Source: an uncultured Prevotellaceae bacterium (GTDB lineage: Bacteria; Bacteroidota; Bacteroidia; Bacteroidales; Bacteroidaceae). From it: 64,000 nucleotides of DNA. Below, in pieces: positions 1 through 9,223 of the stretch. The position numbers were made by a program, and so were the translations under genes. The notes beneath the pieces were generated by a model, which did not search any database, was not told the origin of the DNA, and worked only from the letters and a program-made list of their open reading frames with translations. Position 1 is the stretch's first letter. Each line of letters starts with the position of its first letter. The stretch covers positions 62,001 to 126,000 of the forward strand of contig OMWC01000011.1 in the NCBI GenBank assembly GCA_900314655.1. Reading direction: 5' to 3'.

Positions 1-102
1 CTCCGTTTTGCCACCGAAATCAAGGAGATGGAGATCAATCCGCTCCTGGCCGACGAGCAGAACGTCATTGCCGTAGATGCCCGTATCCGTATCCAGCGAT
101 AG
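1..102 (+). CDS. C-terminal end of an ATP-grasp CoA-ligase-like protein (partial)
   Basis: Only the last 33 residues and the TAG stop are present. The tail reads EMEINPLLADEQNVIAVDAR, which matches the end of the ATP-grasp domain of NDP-forming acetyl-CoA synthetase/succinyl-CoA synthetase beta-type proteins, where an E-[IV]-[ND]-P-L motif is followed by AVDAR. In that family the domain passes phosphate between an active-site His and ADP or GDP. The exact substrate cannot be judged from this fragment. A hairpin terminator follows 26 bp after the stop. Confidence 0.5.
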   Translation, partial: LRFATEIKEMEINPLLADEQNVIAVDARIRIQR

Positions 103-128
103 GCGCTGGACTTTCATCTATGAAAAAC

Positions 129-153
129 GGGGGAGTTTAGCTTAAACTTCCCC
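129..153. terminator. Bidirectional hairpin terminator
   Basis: An 11-bp stem (one G-U pair) with a GCT loop lies between two convergent genes. A T-rich tail follows on the plus side (GCCTTTTATTTTA), and A-rich sequence on the other side gives a T-tail for the minus strand. Confidence 0.75.
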
Positions 154-174
154 GCCTTTTATTTTATGTTTGTG

Positions 175-1014
175 TTATCTGCCTGCCACGAATTTCTTGC
201 GTAAAGCTGTAGGAGAATCGTGCAGATTCCGTTTTACAAAGATACTGAACGATGAAAGGTTGGGGAATCCCAGCTTTTTTGAAATATCTTTAAACGAAAG
301 GTCGGGATTGAGCATCAGTTCCTGAATCTCCGTCAGCACGGCGTTGTGGATCCATTGTGAGGCATTTTTGTCGGAGAAGCGCGTGCAGGCGGTGGTTAGG
401 TACTTGGGTGTGACGTTCAGTTTTTTGGCATAGTAACTGACGGGTTGCCGCTTCACTTCCGTCTGTGCTATCTCCTGGATGAAACGCCTTAGGAGTTTCT
501 GTCCCAGTGTAATGGTGTGAACCTCTTCTTTCGACTTCTGTCGGAACTCGTTACCCATCTCCAGCAGAGCCACGTTGATCATCAGTTTGAAGATGTTTGC
601 ATCGACGGGGTCCTGCAAGTGGTTGAGTTTCTTCGAAAGGATGGTATAGTAATTCTTATAGATTTCCAAGTCACGCTCCGAAGCCTTCAGGTGTCTCACC
701 TTGTCACAATAGAGAATCTGGTTCCATATAGCGGTATTGCCCATGGGCAGCGCCTGCATGAAGTGCTGGCTGAAGGTCATGCATACACAGCAGAAGTCAC
801 CTTCATAACTGTCAACCCTCAACTGTTCGTGGGGTGCACAGATAAGGATGTCGTCTTGTTCGATGGTATAATGCCGGCGGTCAATACAAACACAGGCTTT
901 CCCCGACACACCTAAAAGCACAAGCGTGTGGTGAGCCTTTGCCTCGTTTATATCTTGGAGAGATGCTACCCTGCCATAGTAAGAAATGTCCTTATCGGTA
1001 AAATTTGCCTTCAT
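175..1014 (-). CDS. AraC-family transcriptional regulator
   Basis: Protein of 279 residues. The N-terminal half has a cupin-like sensory pattern (short beta strands, DDILICAPHEQ). The last 100 residues form two helix-turn-helix units of the AraC/XylS type, including YYAKKLNVTPKYLTTACTRF and the second-helix signature KDISKKLGFPNLSSFS. It should bind DNA as a one-component regulator; the ligand is unknown. An in-frame ATG lies 20 codons upstream, but the TATCTTTG promoter box falls inside that extension, so the start at 1014 (MKANFTDKD) is preferred. It is convergent with the preceding gene and shares its terminator. Confidence 0.85.
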   Translation of the reverse strand: MKANFTDKDISYYGRVASLQDINEAKAHHTLVLLGVSGKACVCIDRRHYTIEQDDILICAPHEQLRVDSYEGDFCCVCMTFSQHFMQALPMGNTAIWNQILYCDKVRHLKASERDLEIYKNYYTILSKKLNHLQDPVDANIFKLMINVALLEMGNEFRQKSKEEVHTITLGQKLLRRFIQEIAQTEVKRQPVSYYAKKLNVTPKYLTTACTRFSDKNASQWIHNAVLTEIQELMLNPDLSFKDISKKLGFPNLSSFSIFVKRNLHDSPTALRKKFVAGR

Positions 1015-1038
1015 TAGAGAGTGATTGATTTTTGTTTG

Positions 1039-1046
1039 CAAAGATA
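1039..1046 (-). promoter_or_regulatory. TATCTTTG promoter box for the AraC gene
   Basis: Matches the Bacteroidales -7 element TAnnTTTG and lies 25 bp upstream of the chosen AraC start. It supports the shorter protein. Confidence 0.6.
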
Positions 1047-1181
1047 GTTTTTTTTCTTTGAAAAGAAATAACAAAAGGTGTATATTTTCAATTAATTATG
1101 ATTAAGTTTTTTATATCACTTTGTTTGTTATTAGAATTTCAACAAAATAGGGAAATCCCTTTTAAGTTTAGGGAATTACTT

Positions 1182-1213
1182 TTTGCAAACAATAAACGAA
1201 TTTATTAATTTTG
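1182..1213 (+). promoter_or_regulatory. Bacteroidales promoter (TTTG, 20 bp, TAATTTTG)
   Basis: TTTG at 1182-1185 and TAATTTTG at 1206-1213 are separated by 20 bp, the classical spacing of the -33/-7 boxes in this group. The start codon of the downstream gene is 44 bp further on. Confidence 0.75.
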
Positions 1214-1256
1214 CGTCAAAGAGTTAGAAAAAGCGAAGTTTAACTTATAAATTGAT

Positions 1257-1961
1257 ATGATTATGAAGAAGATGTTACTTACGCTGATGGCAATGGTCAC
1301 AATGACCATCTCAGCACAGGCAATGACGTTCAATGAGGCTCGTAGGGAAGCTTTTTTCCTGACAGATAAAATGGCTTACGAATTGAACCTGAGCAACGCG
1401 CAATACGAGGCTGTCTATGAGATTAATCTCGACTACCTGACGGCTTTGGCTGTGAGTGATGATATCTTTGGCTTCTACTGGGAGCGCCGTAATGAGGACC
1501 TGAGCTTCGTGCTCTCTTCCTATCAGTACCGCACCTTCATGGCCCGCGACTATTTCTATCGTCCGGTTTATTGGCAGAGCGGTTTCGCATTCCGTATCTA
1601 TACGCACTATACGGACCGTCACCACTTCTACTTTGCACGTCCGAGCCACTATGCCACCTACACAGGCGGTCACAGCTGGCGTAACAACGGCAATAAGAGC
1701 TATTACAAAGGACGTACGTACGATCGTAGCCGCGCTATTCCCAACTACGTTCCACGTCAGAACCGCAACTGGCATTCCAATCAGAATACGGTGGTGAATT
1801 ACAACGTGAACGTGAATCGTAATGTGAACGTGAACCGCAACGTGAACTGGAACACAAACCGCAACCAGAACACGAACGTAAACCGTAACACAAACACGAA
1901 CCGGAACAATGCAAACCGTTCTTGGAGGAGCGGCAACGCTTCTCAAAGGGTGCGCAGATAA
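1257..1961 (+). CDS. Secreted protein with an Asn/Arg/Val-rich low-complexity tail
   Basis: Protein of 234 residues; the start may instead be the second ATG at 1263. A clear signal peptide ends at ISAQA. The middle (about residues 25-140) is rich in Tyr, Phe, Arg and His and is predicted to be globular. The last 75 residues are low complexity, alternating NVNVNRN and NTNRN, encoded by near-repeated aacgtgaacgtgaa codons. I do not recognise a named family. A periplasmic or surface role is likely. The tail could be a sticky or structural segment. It is a single gene bounded by its own promoter and a strong terminator. Confidence 0.75.
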   Translation: MIMKKMLLTLMAMVTMTISAQAMTFNEARREAFFLTDKMAYELNLSNAQYEAVYEINLDYLTALAVSDDIFGFYWERRNEDLSFVLSSYQYRTFMARDYFYRPVYWQSGFAFRIYTHYTDRHHFYFARPSHYATYTGGHSWRNNGNKSYYKGRTYDRSRAIPNYVPRQNRNWHSNQNTVVNYNVNVNRNVNVNRNVNWNTNRNQNTNVNRNTNTNRNNANRSWRSGNASQRVRR

Positions 1962-1993
1962 AATAAGTGGTCTTACTTTAGTTGTTAGTTTTG

Positions 1994-2022
1994 GGGTGCC
2001 GCCTGGTTAGTGGGCGGCACCC
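1994..2022. terminator. Hairpin terminator shared by convergent genes
   Basis: A perfect 10-bp stem, GGGTGCCGCC/GGCGGCACCC, with a 9-nt loop and a T-rich stretch after it. It sits between the Asn-rich gene and the minus-strand pectinesterase-like gene. Confidence 0.85.
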
Positions 2023-2029
2023 TTTCTAT

Positions 2030-4369
2030 TTATTTCCATTCTATCTTCAGGTGATGGAACATCGTGGCGCTGGCGCCGGCTGAACCCGTATGCTGGATGC
2101 CGAAGCCATTGGAGAGAGGCTCGATGGGAGCGCAGAGATTCACTTCCTTAACTAACTCACTTTCCCGTTGAGGCGTGGTGGTGGAGACATGGGCTTTCAG
2201 CTGACGGCCTTCGCTCCAGAGCCGGATGGTGCAGTTGGTCAGGAAGCAGGTGGTGCTGACGGGCTCGCCGAGCAGTTCTCCCCTACCCTCGATGAACCGC
2301 ATCAGTTGCATATCCACGGCATTGGCATATTTGGTGGTGCGAATGATGCGCAGGCCGTAGCCTGAAAGTGTTTTGGTGTCGTAATGGATATAGATGTCCA
2401 TATATTGGTCGGTGGCAGAGGCAAAGCCTTGGGCGGCTGTCTTGCATGGGTCGCAGACGAGGGTGACGGCCATTTCTTGCTTTCCTTCTAACAAAGGAGA
2501 GTAGAGAAGTCGTGCTCCTTTTTCCTTTTGGAGCAGGCCGGTTCCCTTTGCGCCGTCGATGCCCGGGCCGTAAATCCAACTGTCTGTTTTGGGTTGCCAA
2601 GGTTGGGCGTTGGTATCGGCGGGCTTATGGCCGTCGAGAGTCCAATAGCCGTCTTTGATGAGCGGCTGGGGATCCGTCGGGAAGTTTTGGAAGTCGGTCT
2701 CAAAGACATAAGACGCAGGCATTTCGTTTTTCGGCGGTTTGATATAAAGAAGTGCACGTTGTGGCGTACCCGTAAAGGAGCGCTGGTGCTTGGGCGATAC
2801 TTCGGCCATCATCCAGCGGCCATAGTCGGCGGGTTGTAGGGTGTAGGTTTGTTCGGGACGATTCAGGCGGCTCACGCTGACGGGCACTGCTCCCCCACCC
2901 TGCTGGTCGTCACATCGGTACCACGTGATGAGGCTTTGGTCGGTTCTTTTGCCGAGATTCAGCTGGTAAACGGCCGTGAGTACGTCGCCTTTGCGCTTGA
3001 TTTTCAGCTTCTTGGTAAATGCGGGGGCTGGCAATGTCTTAGGTGCGTTCTCAATGTTGATGGCCGCTTCCTGACCGTCGGGTAAGGAAACCACCACCGG
3101 CTGCTGTGCGCTTTTCTCGGTCTTGTTGTTGCCGATGACCGTCAGGGCCGGTTGATTGTAGAGATAACGGTCACCGAAAGCATAGCTGTGGAGGGTGGTT
3201 CGGGCTGTATCGCCCTCCTCTACCCTATTCTTATCCGAATGGAGTTCCAGGTGGATGGGCACATTCTCGAGGACGGCGAACACCTCTTGGATGTTTCCTT
3301 TCATGGATGCGCGGAGCGTTGCTGACAGTTTTTTGCCTTCCAGCCTGACCGTGGTGCCCTCTGATTTGCTGGAGAGTACGACGGGATTCCCGTTCTGCGT
3401 GACGTTCTCCTGATAGCAGCGCAGGCTTGGCGAGATATAGGGACACCAGCCGATGGTCACCGTTTCGGGTGTCTGGAAACGGCAATCCATGAGAATCACG
3501 GGGCTTTCCTGTTTGCAGAGATATTGCTCGCCGGTGGTCTTCACCTCGAAGTCGCAGTCGAAGAGGATGGCTCCTGCGCGGCTGGTGGCATAGAAGGGCT
3601 TGCTGCTAAAGAACGTGAAGCGGCAGTGGCGATAGATGGCTTTGCCCTCCAGGGCGTCGTCGGTGCTCTCGAAATAGCAGTGGTCGAAGAGCGTGCGGCG
3701 GCCGCCGTTGAGCGGACAGGTGTTCAGACGGGAGATGAAACGGCAGTTGCGGGCCTCCAGATAGTCGCCGTCGGCAAAGGCCAGCTGGGCCTGGCAGATG
3801 GCTTCCATACGGCGGGGGCGGTTTTTCGTGGGGTTCAGGCGGTATTCCAGGTCCACGTTACAATAGTTTCCGAGCGTGAGATTCTCCAGCAGCAGACCGT
3901 CGCCGTGGAAGAAAAACATCGTGAAATTGCCTATGGCCCCCTGCGTTTGACCGCGGTTGCTGGCCAGAATGACCTCATCCGCCTGTTGGCCAAGTCCCAC
4001 CAGACGAAGCCACGGACAACGAATGTGCATGCCGATGGGTGCGCGGTCGCCGTTTTGGGCCTTGCGGACTTCCGGATCGTCGGGGTTGTCAACCCAATAG
4101 ACACCCGGACGGATGAGCACCGTCATGCGGTCGTCGGCCGAAGTGCCGGGCTTCAGATGCTGCATGGCCTCCTGAAAGGAGTTGAAGACGAACGGGCTGG
4201 CAGCTGCTTCTTCGTCGGACAATGAGCCGTCGACGAGCAGGCAATGGTCGTTGAGCTTTGTGCAAAGCTCCTGCACAGTTTGTGCAGATGGCTTGCACAC
4301 ATTGTGCGAGGCCTTTGCACAAAGTGTGCAAGCCATCAGCACAAAGGTGAGGATAAAAGTTTTGTTCAT
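2030..4369 (-). CDS. Secreted pectinesterase/pectate-lyase-like beta-helix protein
   Basis: Protein of 779 residues. The signal peptide is MNKTFILTFVLMACTLCAKA. Residues about 60-330 have the alternating turn pattern of a right-handed parallel beta-helix (LLLENLTLGNYCNVDLEY, ARNCRFISRLNTC, DHCYFESTDDALEG), as in Pfam pectinesterase/pectate-lyase folds. The last 230 residues resemble a concanavalin-like carbohydrate-binding sandwich. It is probably a periplasmic or surface pectin- or glycan-active enzyme; the exact activity is not readable. The start at 4369 is preferred over an ATG 20 codons upstream because the TACTTTTG promoter box overlaps the latter. The codons for the signal-peptide end and the mature N-terminus consist of a 22-bp repeat array. 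Confidence 0.7.
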   Translation of the reverse strand: MNKTFILTFVLMACTLCAKASHNVCKPSAQTVQELCTKLNDHCLLVDGSLSDEEAAASPFVFNSFQEAMQHLKPGTSADDRMTVLIRPGVYWVDNPDDPEVRKAQNGDRAPIGMHIRCPWLRLVGLGQQADEVILASNRGQTQGAIGNFTMFFFHGDGLLLENLTLGNYCNVDLEYRLNPTKNRPRRMEAICQAQLAFADGDYLEARNCRFISRLNTCPLNGGRRTLFDHCYFESTDDALEGKAIYRHCRFTFFSSKPFYATSRAGAILFDCDFEVKTTGEQYLCKQESPVILMDCRFQTPETVTIGWCPYISPSLRCYQENVTQNGNPVVLSSKSEGTTVRLEGKKLSATLRASMKGNIQEVFAVLENVPIHLELHSDKNRVEEGDTARTTLHSYAFGDRYLYNQPALTVIGNNKTEKSAQQPVVVSLPDGQEAAINIENAPKTLPAPAFTKKLKIKRKGDVLTAVYQLNLGKRTDQSLITWYRCDDQQGGGAVPVSVSRLNRPEQTYTLQPADYGRWMMAEVSPKHQRSFTGTPQRALLYIKPPKNEMPASYVFETDFQNFPTDPQPLIKDGYWTLDGHKPADTNAQPWQPKTDSWIYGPGIDGAKGTGLLQKEKGARLLYSPLLEGKQEMAVTLVCDPCKTAAQGFASATDQYMDIYIHYDTKTLSGYGLRIIRTTKYANAVDMQLMRFIEGRGELLGEPVSTTCFLTNCTIRLWSEGRQLKAHVSTTTPQRESELVKEVNLCAPIEPLSNGFGIQHTGSAGASATMFHHLKIEWK
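4251..4347. repeat. 22-bp tandem palindrome array (GCACAnnnTGTGC type), locus 1
   Basis: Four consecutive 22-bp units (4251, 4273, 4295, 4317) and a partial fifth at 4339. Three carry GCACA-nnn-TGTGC, an imperfect dyad. The array lies inside the coding region of the pectinesterase-like gene and encodes its residues of about 8-40. The same unit occurs six times at 52496-52627. Confidence 0.85.
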
Positions 4370-4396
4370 CAGCGGAAGGTAGTTTGTTGTTCGTTG

Positions 4397-4404
4397 CAAA
4401 AGTA
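4397..4404 (-). promoter_or_regulatory. TACTTTTG promoter box
   Basis: TAnnTTTG match on the minus strand, 28 bp upstream of the pectinesterase-like start codon. Confidence 0.6.
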
Positions 4405-4421
4405 TAAAAAATCTGCGGATA

Positions 4422-4453
4422 TTTGGCAAAGTGAGTGAAAAACATTAATTTTG
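4422..4453 (+). promoter_or_regulatory. mutS promoter (TTTG, 20 bp, TAATTTTG)
   Basis: TTTG at 4422-4425 and TAATTTTG at 4446-4453, 20 bp apart, with the mutS ATG 19 bp downstream. Confidence 0.75.
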
Positions 4454-4471
4454 CATTTGATTTTTAATTCT

Positions 4472-7096
4472 ATGGCCAAGAAAGACGGGGAACTGACCCC
4501 GATGATGAAACAGTTTTTCGACCTGAAAGCGAAGCATCCCGATGCTTTGCTGCTGTTCCGTTGCGGTGATTTCTATGAGACTTACTGCGACGATGCCGTG
4601 GATGCTGCCCGCATTTTGGGCATCACGCTGACAAGGCGCAACAACGGCAATAGCGGAAAGGGCGACGAGATGGCCGGTTTTCCGCATCATGCGCTGGACA
4701 CCTATCTGCCGAAACTGATCCGGGCGGGTAGGAGAGTGGCCATCTGCGACCAGCTGGAAGACCCGAAACTGACGAAAAAACTGGTGAAGCGCGGCATCAC
4801 GGAACTGGTGACGCCGGGTGTGGCCATGGGCGATAACGTGCTGAACTACAAGGAAAACAACTTCCTGGCTGCCGTGCATTTTGGCAAAGGGGCCTGCGGC
4901 GTGGCGTTCCTGGATATCTCCACGGGCGAGTTCCTGACGGGCGAAGGCACCTACGACTACGTGGAAAAACTCCTGGGCAGTTTCCAGCCGAAGGAGGTGC
5001 TCTTTGACCGCACGAAGAAAAAAGAGTTTGAACAGTATTTCGGCAACAAGATTTTCACCTTCGAACTTGACGACTGGGTGTTCACCGAGCAGACGGCCCG
5101 CCAGAAACTGCTGCATCATTTCGCGGTGAAAAACCTGAAAGGCTTTGGCGTGGAACACCTGCACAACGGCGTGATTGCCAGCGGTGCCATCCTGCAATAC
5201 CTTGAAATCACCCAGCACACACAGATCGGTCATATCACCTCACTGGCCCGCATCGAGGAAGAAAAATACGTCCGGCTGGATAAGTTCACGGTGCGTTCGC
5301 TGGAGCTGGTCTATCCGATGCAGGAGGACGGCAAGTCGCTTTGCGACGTGATTGACCGGACGGTCTCGCCGATGGGTGCCCGATTGCTGAAGCGCTGGGT
5401 TGTTTTCCCGCTGAAAGAGCAGAAGCCTATCAATGAAAGGCTGGACATCGTGGAGTACTTTTTCCGCGAGCCTGAGTTCCGCGAACTGATCGATGACTCA
5501 TTCCATCGGGTGGGCGACTTGGAGCGTATCATCTCGAAAGTGGCTGTGGGAAGGGTGACGCCGCGCGAAGTGGTGGCCCTGAAGACCGCCCTGCAATCCC
5601 TGAAACCCGTGAAGACGGCTTGCGAACATGCCCAGAACGATGCGCTCAGAAGGGTAGGGGAGCAGATGAATGTCTGCGAAAACCTGGCCGCACGCATTGA
5701 GCGCGAGGTGGAGAGTGATGCCCCGCAACTGTTGAACAAGGGCGGCGTGATACGCTATGGCGTGAATGCCGAGCTCGACGAGTTGCGCCAGATAGCTTTT
5801 TCTGGCAAGGACTACCTGCTTAAAATCCAGCAACGCGAGGTGGAGCAGACGGGCATCACGTCGCTGAAAATAGGCTATAACAACGTGTTCGGCTACTATC
5901 TGGAAGTGCGGAACACGTTCAAGGACAAGGTTCCCGCCGAATGGGTGCGCAAGCAAACGCTGGCTCAGGCCGAGCGATATATCACGCAGGAGCTGAAGGA
6001 ATACGAAGAGAAAATACTCGGTGCCGAGGAGAAAATTCTCTCGCTCGAGGCGCGGCTGTTCAACAATCTGGTAGCGGATATGCAGGAGTATATCCCCGCC
6101 ATTCAGACGGATGCCAACCTGACGGCCCATCTGGACTGCCTGTTGTCGTTCGCCAAGGTGGCCGAAGAGAACCGCTATGTGCGTCCGGTCATCGATGATT
6201 CGTCGGTGATTGATATCCACCAGGGCCGCCATGCCGTGATAGAAACGCAGTTGCCGCTGGGCGAGGAATATGTGCCCAACGATATATATCTGGACAACGA
6301 GAAGCAGCAAATCATCATTATCACGGGTCCGAATATGGCCGGTAAGAGTGCGCTGTTGCGCCAAACGGCCTTGATCGTACTACTTTCCCAGATAGGTTGT
6401 TTCGTGCCCGCAGAGAGCGCGAGAATCGGTCTGGTGGATAAAATCTTCACCCGTGTGGGTGCTTCCGACAACATTTCGTTGGGCGAATCCACGTTTATGG
6501 TGGAGATGACCGAGGCTGCCAATATCCTGAACAATGTGACGCCCCGTTCGCTGGTGCTCTTCGACGAGCTGGGCCGCGGCACTTCTACCTACGACGGCAT
6601 CTCCATTGCATGGGCCATTGTGGAGTATCTGCACGAGCATCCGAAGGCACAGGCCCGCACGCTCTTTGCCACGCACTATCACGAACTGAACGAGATGGAG
6701 AAGAATTTCTCACGTATCAAGAACTACAACGTGAGCGTGAAGGAGGTCGATAATAAGGTCATCTTCTTGCGCAAACTGTTGCGGGGTGGGAGTGAGCACT
6801 CGTTTGGTATTCATGTGGCAGAGATTGCCGGTATGCCGAAGAGCATCGTGAAGCGTGCCAACACCATCCTGAAGCAGCTGGAAGCCGAGAGCAGTGGGGT
6901 AGGGGCCAAGGCGAAACCGTCGGCAGAGGCTCTCAATCAAAGTCGCGACGGCATGCAGCTGAGCTTCTTCCAGTTGGACGACCCCGTTCTCTCGCAGATT
7001 CGCGACGAAATTCTTGGTCTCGACGTGAATAATCTCACGCCACTCGAAGCGCTGAATAAGCTGAATGATATCAAGCGGATTGTGAAAGGGAAATAG
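4472..7096 (+). CDS. mutS: DNA mismatch repair protein MutS
   Basis: Protein of 874 residues, normal for MutS. The mismatch-reading Phe-X-Glu motif is intact near residue 35 (CGDFYETYC). Connector, core and clamp regions follow. The ABC-type ATPase has Walker A GPNMAGKS near residue 617 and Walker B with signature [12 protein letters not shown]. MutS binds mispaired bases and recruits MutL. The start at 4472 ([10 protein letters not shown]) is chosen because the upstream in-frame ATG at 4451 lies within the promoter box. Transcribed alone from a good promoter. The 3' side runs into an 8-bp repeat and the RAYT element. Confidence 0.97.
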   Translation: MAKKDGELTPMMKQFFDLKAKHPDALLLFRCGDFYETYCDDAVDAARILGITLTRRNNGNSGKGDEMAGFPHHALDTYLPKLIRAGRRVAICDQLEDPKLTKKLVKRGITELVTPGVAMGDNVLNYKENNFLAAVHFGKGACGVAFLDISTGEFLTGEGTYDYVEKLLGSFQPKEVLFDRTKKKEFEQYFGNKIFTFELDDWVFTEQTARQKLLHHFAVKNLKGFGVEHLHNGVIASGAILQYLEITQHTQIGHITSLARIEEEKYVRLDKFTVRSLELVYPMQEDGKSLCDVIDRTVSPMGARLLKRWVVFPLKEQKPINERLDIVEYFFREPEFRELIDDSFHRVGDLERIISKVAVGRVTPREVVALKTALQSLKPVKTACEHAQNDALRRVGEQMNVCENLAARIEREVESDAPQLLNKGGVIRYGVNAELDELRQIAFSGKDYLLKIQQREVEQTGITSLKIGYNNVFGYYLEVRNTFKDKVPAEWVRKQTLAQAERYITQELKEYEEKILGAEEKILSLEARLFNNLVADMQEYIPAIQTDANLTAHLDCLLSFAKVAEENRYVRPVIDDSSVIDIHQGRHAVIETQLPLGEEYVPNDIYLDNEKQQIIIITGPNMAGKSALLRQTALIVLLSQIGCFVPAESARIGLVDKIFTRVGASDNISLGESTFMVEMTEAANILNNVTPRSLVLFDELGRGTSTYDGISIAWAIVEYLHEHPKAQARTLFATHYHELNEMEKNFSRIKNYNVSVKEVDNKVIFLRKLLRGGSEHSFGIHVAEIAGMPKSIVKRANTILKQLEAESSGVGAKAKPSAEALNQSRDGMQLSFFQLDDPVLSQIRDEILGLDVNNLTPLEALNKLNDIKRIVKGK

Positions 7097-7107
7097 TATT
7101 AACTGAA

Positions 7108-7131
7108 CACAAAGACACAAAGGCACAAAGG
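7108..7131. repeat. 8-bp tandem repeat (CACAAAGR x3)
   Basis: Three head-to-tail copies of CACAAAGA/CACAAAGG directly after mutS, next to a T6 run. It may contribute to transcription termination but has no hairpin. Confidence 0.6.
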
Positions 7132-7153
7132 TTTTTTAGCGTTATTATGCCCC

Positions 7154-7866
7154 CGTTCAGCCGAATTTGCAATTCGGCTGTTGTGAGTATAAGCATTTGT
7201 AATGCGATTAAGAATACAACCTTGCCTATACCGTTTTACAAATCCTTATAAAAACGCTGAATATCTCAAAATCTAACAACCTCTACTTTCAGCAACCCCC
7301 TCTCTCCCGCATAGTCCCTTGCCGAACTATACAGATAATCTTCTGCTCGTTCTACAATCTCAGCCCTAACAGGATTCTGATGGATATAGTTGATTTTCTG
7401 CCATAGAAACTCTGACGTGCAAATATCTTCCACGTGGTTGCCTTCCTGCCAGAATCGATAGTTTTTTATCCTATTGTCATTTGCTCCCGCAAAGCGGAAA
7501 CGGTCAAGCATCCATATACGTCGACTTTCATGCTCGTTCTCCTCAAGTTCCTTAAGAATTTTCTTATTTGTAAACTTCTTAAAGTCGCGTAGGATATCGC
7601 CCACCGTTTGTTCTCCCTCTGCACTAACCACCATGTGCAAATGGTTAGACATCAATACCCACGCATATATTTTCAACCCTTTTTGTTGCTGACAATACTC
7701 CAAAGAATCTACAACGATATGCCTATAACAAACCCTTGTGAATATGTCCACCCAGTCGATGACTGTTGATGTCGTGAAATAGATTTGTTTGGCGAGGGGA
7801 GTCATCGATTTATCGAATTACAAATTCTGATACTCATGGCTGGCGAATTGCAAATTCGCCAGAACG
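7154..7866 (-). mobile_element. RAYT element with paired hairpins at both ends
   Basis: A minus-strand transposase gene is framed by inverted ends beginning CGTTC and ending GAACG. Each end holds a large and a small hairpin: 7158-7180 and 7193-7205 on the left, 7840-7862 and 7815-7827 on the right. All four share the GAATT/AATTC-like stem design with a TGC or TGT loop. The stems differ between ends by compensating changes. This is the layout of a REP-associated tyrosine transposase with its REP pairs. Confidence 0.8.
7266..7805 (-). CDS. REP-associated tyrosine transposase (Y1/HUH superfamily)
   Basis: Protein of 179 residues, typical for RAYT enzymes. The metal-binding HUH motif is in LMSNHLHMVV. 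The C-terminal block KINYIHQNPVRAEIV followed by DYLYSSARDY is diagnostic of the IS200-like RAYT family and holds the likely catalytic Tyr. In characterised members the enzyme cuts single-stranded REP hairpins. Hairpins of the right type flank this gene on both sides. It looks intact, so the element may still be active. Confidence 0.88.
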   Translation of the reverse strand: MTPLAKQIYFTTSTVIDWVDIFTRVCYRHIVVDSLEYCQQQKGLKIYAWVLMSNHLHMVVSAEGEQTVGDILRDFKKFTNKKILKELEENEHESRRIWMLDRFRFAGANDNRIKNYRFWQEGNHVEDICTSEFLWQKINYIHQNPVRAEIVERAEDYLYSSARDYAGERGLLKVEVVRF

Positions 7867-7880
7867 AGGTTCCGTAAAAA

Positions 7881-8768
7881 TTAGGAAATTTTCTTTGCCC
7901 TAATCATGCAATACAATCCGATGATGATAAACGGAACGGAGAGCAACTGCCCCATATTGAACAGCATGTCGGCCTCCCAAGCCTCTTGCACGTCCTTGGT
8001 GTACTCGATGAGGAATCGGAACGTGAAGATATAGAAGAGGCAGAATCCGAAATACCAGCCCGTGCCCACCTGTGGGTATTGGGTGTTGGGTGTTGGGTGT
8101 TGGGTGTTGGTGGATGGATTTTTTCTGCTTCTCTTGTAAATGGCCCACATGATGAAGAACAGGATGGCGTAGGCAATGGCCTCGTAGAGCTGGCCGGGAT
8201 GGCGCGGAAGATTATCTACGCGTTCGAAGATAAAGGCCCAGGGCACATCCGTCACCTTACCGATAATCTCAGAGTTCATCAGATTGCCCAAGCGGATGAA
8301 ACAAGCCGTGGTTCCGGTGGCTATGGCAATATTGTCAAGAACGGTCCAAATACCTATCTTGCTATAGCGCACATAAAGCCAGAGGGCAATCATCAGTCCC
8401 AAGGTTCCGCCGTGGCTGGCCAGTCCTTCATAGCCGGTGAACTTCCATCCGCCGTCGGCCATGAAATGGATGGGCAGGAACATCTCCACGATGTGCTTGC
8501 CGGAAGTGAGGAAATAGTCGGGCTGATAGAACAGGCAATGCCCCAGACGGGCACCAATCAGGATGCCCAGGAAGCAATAGATGAACAGCGGATCGAAGAC
8601 ATTCTCCACTTCCTTCTTGCCGTTCTTCTTAATGGTGCGCTCGGCAATGCCCTGCTCATAGAACAGATGGCGCACAATGAAGTAGGCGAGCGCCAGTCCG
8701 ATAAGCCAGCAGAGTGAATACCAGCGGAAAGGTCCGAACGTCAGCGAGGGGTTCCAAAGGATGTACAT
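7881..8768 (-). CDS. lgt: Prolipoprotein diacylglyceryl transferase
   Basis: Protein of 295 residues, multi-spanning inner-membrane enzyme that adds diacylglycerol to the lipobox Cys of prolipoproteins. Family motifs are present: [12 protein letters not shown] (conserved His) and RLGNLMNSE. The start at 8768 ([19 protein letters not shown]) is chosen over one 15 codons upstream, which would translate a 7-bp repeat. A second 7-bp repeat lies inside the gene (8074-8112) and encodes a hydrophilic [13 protein letters not shown] segment in a loop before the last membrane helices; this looks like an in-frame repeat insertion. Confidence 0.95.
   Translation of the reverse strand: MYILWNPSLTFGPFRWYSLCWLIGLALAYFIVRHLFYEQGIAERTIKKNGKKEVENVFDPLFIYCFLGILIGARLGHCLFYQPDYFLTSGKHIVEMFLPIHFMADGGWKFTGYEGLASHGGTLGLMIALWLYVRYSKIGIWTVLDNIAIATGTTACFIRLGNLMNSEIIGKVTDVPWAFIFERVDNLPRHPGQLYEAIAYAILFFIMWAIYKRSRKNPSTNTQHPTPNTQYPQVGTGWYFGFCLFYIFTFRFLIEYTKDVQEAWEADMLFNMGQLLSVPFIIIGLYCMIRAKKIS
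8074..8112. repeat. 7-bp tandem repeat (GGGTGTT) inside lgt
   Basis: Five units, GGGTATT then four GGGTGTT, in exact register, ending in GGTGGAT. The same unit and the same flank occur inside the LytTR regulator gene at 53003-53030. Confidence 0.9.
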
Positions 8769-8770
8769 TG

Positions 8771-8798
8771 GATGAAAGATGAAAGATGAAAGATGAAG
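8771..8798. repeat. 7-bp tandem repeat (GATGAAA) upstream of lgt
   Basis: GATGAAA three times and then GATGAAG, ending 2 bp from the lgt start codon. Confidence 0.9.
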
Positions 8799-8829
8799 GC
8801 TTATTACTTCCATATTGTTCGTTTTTATT

Positions 8830-9210
8830 TTATTTGAGGTTTGAATCTCCGTTACTTGTAATTGATGAGCGTAGGCGTGAAAGTTGTTTTGAGATGAGAA
8901 TAATCTGGTTCTCTGCTTCTGTGAACTCTGCTTCTGAAATGTAGTGTTCGTCGAAAGACAATTCTAATTCGCAAAGGACTTCTGTTAATGAACCGAAGGC
9001 AATTTCTATGAAATGGGCTTTTTCTTTCGACGAAAACCTGCCAAATCCTTCTGCGATATTGATAGGAACCGACATAACTGCTCTGCGCAGTTGACAGCAA
9101 AGGCCGAATCGTTCGTCTATGGGAAACCCTTTGATCAGACCACAAACAAAGTGTGAAAGTTTCTTAGCGTTCTGGTAGACATCCAACTTTCTGAAGTAAA
9201 AATTTTCCAT
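8830..9210 (-). CDS. Four-helix-bundle protein (S23/IVS family)
   Basis: Protein of 126 residues. It has the pattern of the family first seen encoded in 23S rRNA intervening sequences: [13 protein letters not shown] near the start, a middle [19 protein letters not shown], and [14 protein letters not shown] at the end. Four amphipathic helices are predicted. The function of stand-alone copies is unknown. It lies between two 7-bp repeat tracts in the ychF-lgt gene string. Confidence 0.85.
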   Translation of the reverse strand: MENFYFRKLDVYQNAKKLSHFVCGLIKGFPIDERFGLCCQLRRAVMSVPINIAEGFGRFSSKEKAHFIEIAFGSLTEVLCELELSFDEHYISEAEFTEAENQIILISKQLSRLRSSITSNGDSNLK

Positions 9211-9223
9211 AAGCTAAACAATT

